Assembly: GCA_051294375.1 (NCBI GenBank)
Contig: CM119269.1
Location: 21,732,434-21,796,433, forward strand
DNA from: Paraspadella gotoi
Lineage: Eukaryota > Chaetognatha
Direction: 5' to 3'
Length of the DNA stretch: 64,000 nucleotides
Part shown: in pieces, positions 20,500 through 31,999 of the stretch
Numbering within the stretch: the stretch's first letter is position 1
Layout of the letters: each line of letters opens with the position of its first letter
Program-made: the position numbers and the translations under genes
The notes under the pieces: model-generated
The model's database searches: none
What the model was told of the DNA's origin: nothing
What the model saw: only the letters and a program-made list of their open reading frames with translations

Positions 20500-21330
20500 C
20501 AATGGATATTCTGTAAAAAAATGTTTCTTTGTGCGCGCGAGTCTCGCGGAGCAACTCTATAAGCTCACTTTTATTGGTCGGTCTGTCGGTAACTGGTTCC
20601 CGTATGTCTGTCCATCTGTCTGTCTTACTCACGTTAAAATAGCACATGATAATTTTGTCCTAAAGTGCTTCCCTCATCTGCCCAAAGGCACAGAAAAAAA
20701 AATCTCAAGGGAAGGCTAGCGCCGCTTCAAGTGGAAATACGACACACAATACCTACACACAATAATTACATACAATTGATAACATTACTTTGAAATTATC
20801 TATACCACTTCATTGATAGGGAAGCCACGGTATTCTGGGAGTAAATAAATAAGACTCACGTTGAGAGAGTCTTGATTCGAAAGCGTTGCAGGGACCTGCC
20901 TATGTTCCATTATCTTGTAAGAGTTGATGAGGCCTCTAAACCACCAAAAAGCCCCTCGGTTCCTCCAAAGTAGTATTTATTACGCTGTTGCCTCACGGTT
21001 TAGCCCTCGCTTGTACCAATTTCATCGCACAAGAAAGTAGAAAATAAAGTTTGCACGGCGAACACACAGTTCTTTTTTTTAGTCACATAATTCTTTTTGC
21101 GTATTTAATAATACGTTACTTTTACTTTTAATGTTATTACTTCATTAGTTATTTTATGCTTTCTTTTCCTCGTCATCTTCCAGATAATTTGTTTTTACTT
21201 TTAACTTCAGATTTCCTTTTTTATTTTCCGAAATATAACCCATCTTTCCTCTCTTCACAAATAATCTGATTGTTTTCCTTTCTTTTTCTTTTCTCCTTTC
21301 CTCCTTTCTCTCCTTCGTTACTCCCTTTCT
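20500..21330 (+). repeat. Module M2, left copy
   Basis: Inverted relative to 44,840-45,690. It includes a 'GGTCTGTCGGTAACTGG / TGTCCATCTGTCTGTC' stretch (20,578-20,625), a dispersed element ending in TTGTACCAATTTCATC (21,011), and a T/C-rich tail. Confidence 0.75.
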
Positions 21331-21429
21331 CTCTCTTCTGTTTCTCCTAAATTTTAAAATTCGAAATCTTTTTTCCCAATTCTTTTCTCTTTTTAGATTT
21401 TACTCTTTCTCTTCTTGTTGTTCCCTCTA

Positions 21430-22440
21430 TCCTCCTCTTGCATTCTTATCCTATCTCCTCTTCATTCTTTCTATCTCCTACTTCATTCTTTCCTATCTCT
21501 TTTCCATCTGTCTCCTATTCTCCTTCTTCATTCTTTCCTATCTCCTCCTTAATTATCTTTACCTTATCTCCTCTTATTCTTTCCTATGTTCCTCTTCATT
21601 TCTTTCCTATCTCTACTCTTCATCTTTCCTACTCTCCTCCTTCATTTCTTTCTCTATCATCAATAACTTGTTACATTATTGAAGCATATGCCAATACCGA
21701 TAATTCCCAATATTCAAGGATCTCTTTCCTTTTTATCCACCTTTGGTTTATCAGTTTTTAAGTTCAGAAACGCTCGGAGTCAAATGAAGCCTTACTTTCC
21801 TTCCTTTTCTTTCTCATCTACTCGTCTTTCGCTATACCTAAACCCTACCTTTTTTCCTTTAAGCTCTCCTATTCTAATTTTAGTCGCCTCCTTGAAACTT
21901 TTTTTCTCTGTTGCTACCTTTCATTTGTTCCTTATCCTCTCTTGAGTCCTTCTCAAAATTGCTTGCTCTCTTCTGTTGACTCTTTTATTCTTTTTTTTCT
22001 TCTGCTTACTCTATTTCGTTCTTCTTTTCTTCTTTTTAACATTTCTCCTCCTTTCTCTATGCTTTTTCCTCCTCTGTAACGCTCTTCCTTCCCTCAATCT
22101 CTCTGCCTCCGATCTAAACCTCTCTCTTTCCATATTTTTTGCTTCTTTTAACCCTACTCTATTCTCTCATATTGCCCTATTTTTTATTCCTCCAATTTAA
22201 CTTCTCTCTTCTTATATCCATTTTTCCTCCATTTAACCTCTCTCCTTTTTCCACCTATCCTTTTTTCCTCTTCTCTTCCCATTAATCCTTCTTCTCTCCT
22301 GTTTCCTGATCTGTTTTCTCTTCATTTGAACCACATGCTACTACTTTTTCGTTCTTTCTCCTTTCTCTTTTTAACCCTCTCTCTCCTTTCCCTAATTCTT
22401 TTTGCTCCTTTAGTCCTCCTCTCCTCTCCTGTTCTCCTTT
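21430..22440 (+). repeat. Module M3, left copy with 21-bp and about 35-bp tandem repeats
   Basis: It starts with a 21-bp unit (TTCATTCTTTCCTATCTCCTC) at 21,445-21,650. It then has the landmark CCCAATATTCAAGGATCTCT (21,706) and ends with about 35-bp units of TTAACCTCTCTCCTTTTCC type (22,085-22,440). Other copies: 42,445-43,200 (-), 43,200-44,040 (+), and partial 37,060-37,320 (+). Confidence 0.75.
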
Positions 22441-22449
22441 TTCCTCTCT

Positions 22450-23115
22450 CTTTCTCAAATCCCAGTTCAACCCGAAAATTCTCCCTTCAAACTTAAAGTT
22501 AAATCCCGAGTCTATTTGGCCTCACATTTTCCTTCACCAATCTATTTTCTCCGCCTCCTCCTCCTCCTCTCTTACGCCTCCCCCCTCCCCCTCTCCCCGC
22601 CCCCCTCCCCCCGTTATTCTTATCCTCGGTCCCGCCTCCCCCGCACGTTCCTTCGCGAGACCCCATTCCGCGACATTTCCCGCTCTCTTCTCTCTCTCTC
22701 TCTCTCTCTCGCTCTCTCGCTACTCCTCCTCTCGTCTCTCTCTTCTTTTTTCTTTTTCTGCTTTTCTCTCTTTCTTTCTTTCTTTTTCTTTCTTTCTTGA
22801 CTTTTCTTTCTTTCTCTTTCTTTTCTTTCTTTCTTTCTTTCTTTTCTTTCTTTTTTTTTCTTTCTTTCTTCTTTCCTTCTTTTATCTTTCTTGTTTTTTC
22901 CATCGCCTATTTTTTTTTCTCTCTATCCCTGTTTTTGTCCTGCTCTGTCTCTAATCACACTTAACTGCTATCTTCTATCCTCGCTCGTCTTTTATTCGTC
23001 TTTAATTCCTCTTCTTTTTCTCTTCTTCCTTTTTAATTCCACTCTGAGTCTCAAACGACCGTCGACTGTTTCTCCTCTTAGCAAAAGTCAGAGCCGCCAT
23101 AAAAAAGAGGAGTAT
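22450..23115 (+). repeat. Module M4, copy 1
   Basis: GAAAATTCTCCCTTCAA, a CCTCCTCCTCC tract, CGCGACATTTCCCGC, then (CT)n and (CTTT)n, ending with GAGTCTCAAACGACCGTCGA (23,046). Related copies at 41,655-42,245 and 44,043-44,600 (+) and 32,930-33,180 (-, end only). Confidence 0.8.
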
Positions 23116-24000
23116 ATATGCTAAATTTGTGGTTTTAGAATAGAATTATTTTGATTTATGACAATAGATTATAATATTCTATTATATTTTTTTCATATTT
23201 TTATCTAGAATCTTTTATGGGTCTTCATTTACATTCAAAACTTATTAATAAGAAAATTCTTTCATTTGCATTTTACACTACAACTTAGCGGTATGCCCCA
23301 TTAAAGTGAATGTGAAAATGCATAAAGCTTTTAGAAACATTAAAATTTAGCATATAAAATATGAAAATAAAACAAATATAAAAATAAAACATACATTTTA
23401 GTAGGCACCAGTGAGTCTATATTTATATTATCGGCAGTAATAAGTGCGTTTAATAAGCTAAAATTTCAAGATTTGGCAAGATTTTTACATATAAGAATAT
23501 TGATATAAGCAAATTATAATTTCTAAAAAAACCTTCTTTCATTAAGTTGCGTTAAAAAAGGTTAAAAACTATATTTAAGACGTTGATTTTTCAATTTCAA
23601 ACTTTACAATATAGTTTTTTTATAATCTTTAACCTATTTAATAACACAATTTTTGAAAAAAGATTTATATTTTCTGAATCTGTTTTCAGAATTTAAAAAA
23701 AAAATATTTTGATAATTTGTAAAAAAAGAAAAATAAATTACAGATTAGTATTTACTAATATGATAGTTTTCAAGATATAACTTGCTAAATTTTTGATTCC
23801 AAACTATTCACTTCACCCTAGCTGACCATTGCTCTCTCTACTGCAATGCCCAATTCTTCAACTGTTTTAAAAGGAGTCATGTGTTTTGTGAACTTTTTCA
23901 GCGCCAATCCTCTTTCAATATTGATTTTTGAGGGATTTTAAGATTGTCTTTTGCTGACAGCATAGCATCGTTGGCAGGGTTGGGTAAAAGTTTTAAGGAG
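23115..24000 (+). repeat. Module M5, copy 1
   Basis: AT-rich. Inverted copy at 32,060-32,930; partial plus copies at 42,245-42,440, 44,600-44,773 and 2,530-3,125. Landmarks: GGCACCAGTGAG (about 23,404) and TGACAGCATAGCATCGTTGG (23,956). Confidence 0.75.
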
Positions 24001-24084
24001 TTCTGTCAATGTTTGGTAATTTAAAATAAAAAAATATATAATAATTTAAGATAAAAATTAAAGTCAATTATTTGATTACGGATT

Positions 24085-24515
24085 AGATTTAGCGATTAAT
24101 TAATTAATAATTTAAGGTTTAGGCCTTAAGGTTAGTATTTAGGGTACAGGAATTAGATTTTTAGGTTTAGGATCTAGGTTTAGTGATTGGATTAAGGTTA
24201 ATGATAGAGATTAGTTAAAATTATAATATTGGGGATAAAGTAACAGAAATGAGACGCTCTGGAAAAAAAAGCACAGAAATGGGCGTCTCAGGAAGAAGAA
24301 GCCTTAGAAATGGTGCGCCTATGGGAAAAAAAAGCCCAGAAATGAGCGCGCTCTGGGAAAAAACAGCCCAGAAATTGGGGCGTTCTTGCGAAAGAGAGCC
24401 AGAAATGGGCGCTCTCTTCTTCGCGAAAAAGAGAGCCCAGAAATGATGTTCTCTGGGAAACGGAGAGACCAGAAATGGGGCGCTCTGGGAAAAGACGAGC
24501 CCAGAAATTAGGGCG
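24085..24515 (+). repeat. Module M6: TTAGGG-like tract plus 33-bp minisatellite
   Basis: Degenerate telomere-like words fill 24,085-24,235. About 8 units of roughly 33 bp follow, consensus near CTCTGGGAAAAA..AGCCCAGAAATGGGCG. Because 33 is divisible by three, one frame stays open and reads an 11-residue repeat (about 65 codons) in each copy. The inverted copy is at 31,590-31,990. Confidence 0.8.
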
Positions 24516-24519
24516 TTCT

Positions 24520-25260
24520 AATATCTGAATTCAAAACGAAATCCGTTTGGAAGCAAATCGTTGTTTCACGAAGAAGAAGCTTTTGTGAACGAAGACGAAG
24601 AAAAAGAAGTAGATGGGCTCACATGAGAAAAAAACGAATTTGTGAAAACATTCACAGTTGGCAAATCATAACAGAGAAAAATTCTCACTCGGCGGAGAGA
24701 TAAGAGATCGTGAGAAACTTGCACCGAGCATAAGAGTGAGAGAGAGAGAGAGAAGTGAGAGAGAGTAAGAATAACCGCAAGTAACAATTGCCCACATTCT
24801 CCAATGTGTTTTCGCGGATCAAATCTTTATTCATTTTTGTTTTCACGAGGTTTACGATTTGTAGCCGAACCTTCGCACTCAAGCCAAGATGTGAGAGAGA
24901 GATGAGAAAGAGAGTAGAGAGAAGAGAGAGAGAGACAGGAGAGAGAGAGAGAGAGGAAAGAGACTGCTTTCTTTTTTTTTGCGTTGCCCTCTCTCTCGCT
25001 CTCGCTCCTTCCAAAGAGGGCAAAGCAGACTGGGACGAGGCCCAATATTTGATCAAGCAAGAGCGGAGGACAAGCTTTTCCATCCAGTATGTAGAAATTC
25101 ACAAAATGCAATGTGAATGCTGTCATATTTTCTTCATCCTTTTCTTACTAAAAATAAAGAAAGTAATAAAAAAAAAAAAAATAAACAAAAAATGTTCCTT
25201 TCCTTTTCTAAAACAATTGCATCCTTAATCTTGTCGGGCGTTTTCGTCTGTGAACTCACT
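24520..25260 (+). repeat. Module M7, left copy
   Basis: Inverted relative to 30,890-31,590. Landmarks: AACGAAATCCGTTTGGAAGC (24,536), GAACCTTCGCACTCAAGCC, GGGCAAAGCAGACTGGGACG (about 25,018), CAATTGCATCCTTAATC (about 25,215). Confidence 0.8.
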
Positions 25261-26215
25261 GCTCTCTCTCCTCTCTTTCTCTCTCTCTTCCTCCTCCTCA
25301 TCTACCGTTAATCGCCTCTGTTTCTTTTTTTCTTTATTTGTTCCAGTTCGCTCTTCAACGGTTTTCATAGGAGTTATGCTAAGTCTATTCACGTTATCTT
25401 ATCACTTCTCATCGATTCATCCTCATCTCGTCTCTCATCTCTCATATCATCGTCATCATCATCTCTCTCTTCATCATCTCGTCTTCGTCTCTCGGTCTCT
25501 CTCTGTCTGTTTTTTCTCTCGTATTCTCTCTTCCTCGCTCTTCTCACGCTCTCATCTAATCACCGAGTTTAGACTTTTCCTTTGCCGTTTTTCTTTTTCT
25601 TCTCTTTCTTCCCTTCCTCTCATTCATCCCCGCTTCTCTTCTTCTTTTAATATCTCCTCTCCTTCTCTTTTTCTTTTCTTATCTTTCCTCCCTTCCTCCA
25701 TTCATCCCCGCCTTCTCTTCTCTTTTAATATCTCCTCTCTCCTCCTTTTTCTTTTCTTTCTTTCCTCCCTTCTCCATTCATCCCCCGCTTCTCTTCTCTT
25801 TAATATCTCTCTGCCTCTCTTTTTCTTTTCTTTTCTTTCCTCCATTCCTCCATTCATCCCCCTTCTCTTCTCTTTTTATCTCCTCTCTCCTCTCTTTTTC
25901 ATTTTCTTTTCTTTCCTCCCTTCCTCCATTCATCATCCTTCTCTTCTCTTTTCTCCTCTCTCCTCTCTCTTCTTCTTTTCTCTCCTCCTCCTCATCCGCT
26001 CTCTGCCTACTCCCTCTTCCCCTCTCTCACTCTCCCTCACCTTCTCCCTGCCCTTCCCTCCCACCCTCTCTTCCTCCTCCCTCTCCTCCCTCCCCACTCC
26101 CTCTCTCTTTCCCTCCCTCTATTCTTTCACTTCCTTTTCTTCCCTCTCTCCTCTCCTTTACCCTGTCTCTCCTTCCTCTCCCTCTCTCCCTATCTCCCCC
26201 TCACAGCAATAACCA
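25260..26215 (+). repeat. Module M8, left copy: about 75-80-bp polypyrimidine minisatellite
   Basis: Units of TTCCTCCATTCATCCCCGC...CTTCTCTTTTAATATCTCC...TTTTTCTTTTC recur five to six times. The 320-codon open frame across it is pyrimidine filler (Ser/Leu/Phe/Pro) and is not a gene. Inverted copies at 30,190-30,780 and 28,905-29,400. Confidence 0.85.
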
Positions 26216-27810
26216 TAACTCTGAGAGAGCGGAGTGACCGCCTCACGGTCGAGGACTTTCCCATTCCCTAACGGTTTTTTCTCGTCGACTTGGCTTCGCG
26301 ATCTGAAATGACTCTTCCCGCAGTGGGCATCCGGTTAAGGTGTCGTAGGCGCCCATTGAAATAAGATAATGAATTAAGAAGTTGACAATATCGTATATAT
26401 AATTAACTGTTACAATAACGTGTCAGTGGCAATATAGCCTAAAATTTTTAAGTTAGCATAGTGATGGATGTTTTTATATTTTGTTGTTCCAATTTCCATA
26501 ATAAATTAACCATTTTTTTAGTGGACAAGATATCTTAAATCTACTTTTTTATTGGTTTTCTTAATTTTTAAAAAAAATTAGCCGTTACTATAGGTCAGTA
26601 AGCGCGGCGCCAAAATTGACCACTTTTTATAACTTTTAATTCTCTTCAAAAAATTCCTTTTTTCCTTCGTGATTACATAAATCATTTTCAATTGTAACTT
26701 TTTGAATTAGCATTGGGTTGTTGCACTTGAAGCTTTTAAATATTTATTTAATAGAGTATTAAACAAATGACAAAAAATTTTTTTCTTTAAATTAGTTTAA
26801 TTGTAAGACGGGAGATCCATTAAAATAGAGGCTATGAAAAAGGTTAAAATTGAAAGATTAGTATAAATTTTATTAAAATTTTTTGACATAAGAAAATTGG
26901 ACGTTAAAAACAGAAAAAACATTAAAAGAATATCATCATCGATCATCCATCATTGGCTGCGAATTTTATAGTTTTTTAAATTTTATCAATAAAAACAAAA
27001 GAATTTGAATTATTTTGTAAATTGTTTGTCTTGAATTATATTAACCATATCATTCTAAACTTATATTAAAGCCGTTCTATCAGAAATCCATTAAAAAAAA
27101 TTGAAAAAATTCAAAAAAAATTTTTAACCTTTTATATTTTAGGATTAAATAAAATAATCTTTAAAAGAATGCCTTCTACTTTTGCGACTTAATTAATAAT
27201 GAATAACATTTTTTACTACAAATTATTTTATTTTCATGAACTCTTCATAAACTACCATAGCACCTTTATCATTATTTATTTAGACAAACCTCTGTGAGGA
27301 ACTTCTAATGGTTTTATGAACTTATTGCACTGGCATTCCGGACGTATTTACCCTAATAGTCAGTCCAGGTTCAGTCCAGTTCAGTCTAGCCTTAAACCTA
27401 TGAAATGGAAGTCGTACGTAATTTGTTGTCTTTAATTTCACTGGTTTTGTTACTCCCTCAGTCATATTACTACTATGCTAGCAGAACAAAGAATTAATTA
27501 TGCAGTATTTTTATATTAAAGGATATCCTTCTCAAATAAAACCTTGTTTTGATTTTTATCAAAATAAAGCTTTCAGAACTGGTTCACTTTAAGCATCTAG
27601 CATTAGACAACTTTTCTTTGTGTACATTTTTAAGGCTATTCTATACCATTTTGAGATTTTTGTTTAGGTTCCAAAGTCCGTTTAGAAAACGTTTAGAGCC
27701 AAAATATTGTTACTTCAAAATGAAAATGTTCTCAGAAAATAAAATTCAGTATTTAGTTTTTTACCATTTTGGTATTTAGTTTTTGTTTTTTATTTTTCGA
27801 ATATAGAGTC
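26215..27810 (+). repeat. Module M9, left copy with about 745-bp insertion
   Basis: 26,215-26,605 and 27,350-27,810 match 29,460-30,190 and 28,330-28,905 in inverse orientation. The block 26,605-27,350 is absent from both inverted copies. A landmark of about 150 bp (GTCGACTTGGCTTCG..., 26,283) is the best conserved part of the module, but its frame differs between copies. Confidence 0.75.
26605..27350. mobile_element. Insertion in M9, possible non-autonomous element
   Basis: It interrupts M9 at a TATA/GTCAG site (CTATAGGTCAG on the left, TAATAGTCAG on the right), which could be a short target duplication. Its left end (GCCAAAATTGACCACTTTTT, 26,609) matches 56,207-56,225 in inverse orientation. 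No open frame of note. Confidence 0.4.
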
Positions 27811-28325
27811 TAGATTTATATTTTTTTTTAAATTTTTATTTAATTTTGCGTAGAAGGAGGTCTATTGCCCACCTTTTTATAATGGGTTCAAAAAAGAAGT
27901 TCACTATTTGAGCTCTTAAAAAAAGAGGGTGTAGTAAGAGACTGACCACGCTACTCTGTTCATCATACATGGGCTAATAAAAAATTTGCTGTGGTAATTA
28001 AGAGTATGTGGAATTGAATATTTTTCACTGTCATGACTCTCTCGTCATTTGCTTAGTATGAGTTGCCATTGTCCCATATGGAGAAAATTGTAAGAGCTCC
28101 AGTAGTCAATTGGCGATGAAAGGCCATACCAAATATTGAGAATTTTTACCATGTTTTGTATACTTCATTAATAACAGAATTATGTTATATACTTTTTTCC
28201 TAGATAGTAAATAAAACATTACCTAATTGATTTTAGCCGCTTTTTTTAAGAACTGAAAAAAAATTTTGCGCTTAAAACCTAAACTAATTAATTTGAATAT
28301 TTTTCTTCAAAAAGTGCAACCCCTA
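27811..28325. other. Spacer between inverted arms, AT-rich, no gene
   Basis: Unique-looking AT-rich sequence at the centre of the fold-back. Confidence 0.4.
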
Positions 28326-28329
28326 AGGC

Positions 28330-29400
28330 AATTCAATGTAGATTTAAAAACATTCTGATTTTTTTTAAAATCAAACAAGTTTTTGAGAAGGTATCCTTTA
28401 TTAAAAATGTCATATACTTTTTTCCTAGATAGTAGTTAAATGAAATGGGTACAACCATGATTCAAATTATCCTTCCATTCAATAGGTTTAGGCTAGACTG
28501 ACTGGACTGAACTGGACTGACTATAGTAATGGCTAATTTTTTTTAAAAAATTAAGAAAACCAATAAAAAAGTAGATTTAAGATATTTTGTCCCTAAAAAA
28601 TGGTTAATTTATTAATGAAATTGGAACAACAAATATAAAAAACATCCATCACTACTAAAATTTTAGGCTATATTGCCACTGACACGTTATTGTAACAGCT
28701 AATTATATATAATGTAACTTTAATTCATTATCTTATTTCAAAAATGGGCGCCTACGACACCTTAACCGGATGTCCCACTGCGGGAAGAGTCATTTCAGAT
28801 CCGAAGCCAAGTCGACGAGAAAAAACCGTTAGGGAATGGGAAAAGTCTCTCGACCGTGAGGCGGTCACTCGCTCTCTCAGAGTTATGGTTATTGCTGTGA
28901 GGGGGGAGATAGGGAGAGAGGGAGAGGAAGGAGAGACAGGGTAAAGGAGAGGAGAGAGGGAAGAAAAGGAAGTGAAAGATAGAAGAGGAGGGAAAAGGAG
29001 AGAGCGGAGCTGCGTGGCAGGGAGAAGGGAGCGAGTGAGAGAGGGTGAGGGAGGGTGAGGGAGAGGAGAGCGAAGAGGCGCGAGTAGCGCGAGGAGAGGC
29101 CGGAGGCGGACAGAAAAGAGGTGAGAGAGGACGAGAGGATGATGGAATGGAGGAAGGGAGGAAGAAAGAAAAAAAAAGAGAGGCGAGAAAAGGAGCGTAT
29201 AAAAGAGAGAAGAGACAGGGGGAGAATGGAGGAATGGAGCGAAAGAAAAGAAAACGAAAAAGACGAGAGATATAAAAAGAGAAGGAGAAGCGGGGCGCAA
29301 GAATGGGAAAGTGCGAGGAAAGAAAAGAAAAGAAAAAGAGAGGAGAGAGGAGATATTAAAAGAGAAGAGAAGCGGGGGATGAATGGAGGAAGGGAGGAAA
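28330..29400 (-). repeat. Modules M9+M8, extra truncated copy ending at a gap
   Basis: Nearly identical to 29,620-30,700 in the same orientation, differing by single-base indels (for example TGTCCCACTG against TGTCCACTG). It stops exactly at a 25-N gap. Confidence 0.85.
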
Positions 29401-29425
29401 NNNNNNNNNNNNNNNNNNNNNNNNN
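29401..29425. other. Assembly gap (25 N) between duplicated ends
   Basis: Separates two direct copies of M9+M8. Confidence 0.99.
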
Positions 29426-29429
29426 GGCC

Positions 29430-30780
29430 TTTACCAAATTAAAAAAAATTTAAAATAACTAACTCTATTCGAAATAAAAACAAACAACTAAATACCAAAA
29501 TGGTAGAAACTAAATATGATTTTTTTTTACATTTTTATTTGAAGTAACAATATTTTTTTGCCTCTAACTTCTAAACGATTTGACCTACCAAAAAAAGGAA
29601 TAAAGCTAATGAAAGAAATTCAATATAGATTTAAAAACATTCTGATTTTTTTTTTAAATCAAACAAGTTTTTGAGTAGATATCCTTTATTAAAAATGACA
29701 TATACTTTTTTCCTAGATAGTAGTTAAATGAAATGGGTACAACCATGATTCAAATTATCCTTCCATTCAATAGGTTTAGGCTAGACTGACTGGACTGAAC
29801 TGGACTGACTGTAGTAACGGCTAATTTTTTTTAAAAATTAAGAAACCAATAAAAAAGTAGATTTAAGATATTTTGTCCCTAAAAAAAATGGTTAATTTAT
29901 TATGAAATTGGAACAACAAATATAAAACATCCATCACTACTAAAATTTTAGGCTATATTGCCACTGACACGTTATTGTAACAGTTAATTATATATAATGT
30001 AACTTTTAATTCATTATCTATTTCAAAAATGGCGCTACGACACCTTAACCGGATGTCCACTGCGGGAAGAGTCATTTCAGATCCGAAGCCAAGTCGACGA
30101 GAAAAAACCGTTAGGGAATGGGAAAAGTCTCTCGACCGTGAGGCGGTCACTCGCTCTCTCAGAGTTATGGTTATTGCTGTGAGGGGGGAGATAGGGAGAG
30201 AGGGAGAGGAAGGAGAGACAGGGTAAAGGAGAGGAGAGAGGAAGAAAAGGAAGTGAAAGATAGAAGAGGAGGAAAGGGAGAGGGGAGTGGGGCAGGGAGA
30301 AGGGAGGAGTGAGAGAGGGTGAGGAGGGTGAGGGAGGAGGAGAGCGAAGAGGGGAGTAGGCAGAGGAGAGGGGAGGGAGAAAAGAGGTGAGAGAGGAGAG
30401 GATGGATGAATGGAGGAAGGGAGGAAAGAAAAGAAAAGAAAAAGAGAGGAGAAAGGAGGTATAAAAAGAGAAGAGAAGTGGGGATGATGGAGGAATGGAG
30501 GAAAGAAAAGAAAAGAAAAAGAGAGGAGATATTAAAAGAGAAGAGAAGCGGGGGATGAATGGAGAAATGGAGGAAAGAAAAGAAAAGAAAAAGAGAGGAG
30601 AGAGGAGATATTAAAAGAGAAGAGAAGCGGGGGATGAATGGAGGAAGGGAGGAAAAGATAAGAAAAGAAAAAGAGAGGAGAGAAGAGATATTAAAAGAGA
30701 AGAGAAGCGGGGGATGAATGGAGGAAGGGAAGAAGAAAAGAAAAGAAAAAGAAAACGGCAAAGGAAAAGTCTAAACTCGG
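29430..30780 (-). repeat. Modules M9+M8, right arm
   Basis: Inverted copy of 25,540-27,810 without the insertion. Five regular minisatellite units at about 30,410-30,760. Confidence 0.85.
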
Positions 30781-30810
30781 TGATAGGATGAGAGCGTGAG
30801 AGATCGCGGA

Positions 30811-30814
<4 letters not shown>

Positions 30815-30883
<69 letters not shown>
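30815..30883. repeat. (GA)n microsatellite
   Basis: About 34 uninterrupted GA units. Confidence 0.97.
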
Positions 30884-30886
<3 letters not shown>

Positions 30887-30889
30887 GTT

Positions 30890-31158
30890 CATACAGCTGA
30901 CGAAGAAAACGAGTCGCTGCCAGAACCAAGATTAAGGATGCAATTGTTTAGAAAAGGAAAGGAACTTTTCTTTCTATTTTTTAGTAAAGCAAAAATGAAG
31001 AAAATATGACAGCATCACTGGCAATATTTGTGAATTTCACATACTGGATGGAAAAAGCTTTCCTCCGCTCTTGCTTGATCAAATATTGGGCCTCGTCCAG
31101 TTGCTTGCCCCTTGGAAGGAGCGAGAGCGAGAGAGAGGCAACGCAAAAAAAAGAACAG

Positions 31159-31215
<57 letters not shown>

Positions 31216-31590
31216 CTTCTCGGCTTGAGTGCGAGTTGCGGCTACAAATCGTAAACTCGTGAAAACAAAATGAATAAAAGATTTGATCCGCGGAAAAAAC
31301 ACATTGGAGATGTGGCATTGTTACTTGCGGTTTATCTCTCTCACTCTCTCTCACTCTCTCTCTCTCTCACTCTTATGCTCGGTGCCAGTTTTCTCACGCT
31401 CTCTTATCTCTCCGCCGAGTGAGATTTTTCTCTGTTATGATTTGCCAACTGTGAATGTTTTCACAAATTCGTTTTTTTCCCTGTGAGCCCATCTACTTCT
31501 TTTTCTTCGTCTTCGTTCACAAAAAGCTTCTTCTTCGTGAAAACACGATTTGCTTCCAAACGGATTTCGTTTTGAATTCAGATATTAGAA
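30890..31590 (-). repeat. Module M7, right arm
   Basis: Inverted copy of 24,520-25,260. A long (CT)n at 31,160-31,212 replaces the shorter (GA)-rich stretch of the left copy. Confidence 0.8.
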
Positions 31591-31995
31591 CGCCCAATTT
31601 CTGGGCTCTCTTTTCCCAGAGCGCCCCATTTCTGGTCTCCCGTTTCCCAGAGAACATCATTTCTGGGCTCTTTTTTCCCAGAGCGCCCCATTTCTGGGCT
31701 CTCTTTTCCTAGAACGCCCCATTTCTGGGCTGTTTTTTCCCAGAGCGCCTCATTTCTGGGCTTTTTTTTCCCATAGGGCACCATTTCTTGGCTTCTTCTT
31801 CCCTGAGCGCCCCATTTCTGTGCTTTTTTTTCCAGAGCGTCTCATTTCTGTTACTTTATCCCAATATTTAATTTTAACTAATCTCTAATCATTAACCTTA
31901 ATCCCAATCCCTAACCTAATCCTAAACCTTAAATCTAATTCCTTATCCCTAAATACTAACCTTAAGGCCTAACCTTAATTATTAATTAATTAATC
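31590..31995 (-). repeat. Module M6, right arm (33-bp minisatellite and CCCTAA-like tract)
   Basis: Eight 33-bp units (31,595-31,855) followed by CCCTAACCTAATCC-type sequence to 31,990. Confidence 0.8.
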
Positions 31996-31999
31996 GCTA

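Noticed and set aside
24249-24446. 65-codon periodic peptide of the 33-bp repeat as a gene
   Set aside because: The period is divisible by three, so an open frame is expected. Start, end and flanks are not conserved in the inverted copy.
25250-26212. 320-codon open frame
   Set aside because: Entirely polypyrimidine minisatellite (Ser/Leu/Phe/Pro filler), and frames differ in the inverted copies.
28744-28944. 66-codon frame conserved in two module-M9 copies (also 30,029-30,226)
   Set aside because: The DNA is nearly identical, so conservation is uninformative. The third copy (26,215-26,340, minus) has an indel that changes the frame.
31860-31990. True telomere end
   Set aside because: The CCCTAA-like words are degenerate, short, internal to a repeat module and flanked by ordinary sequence.
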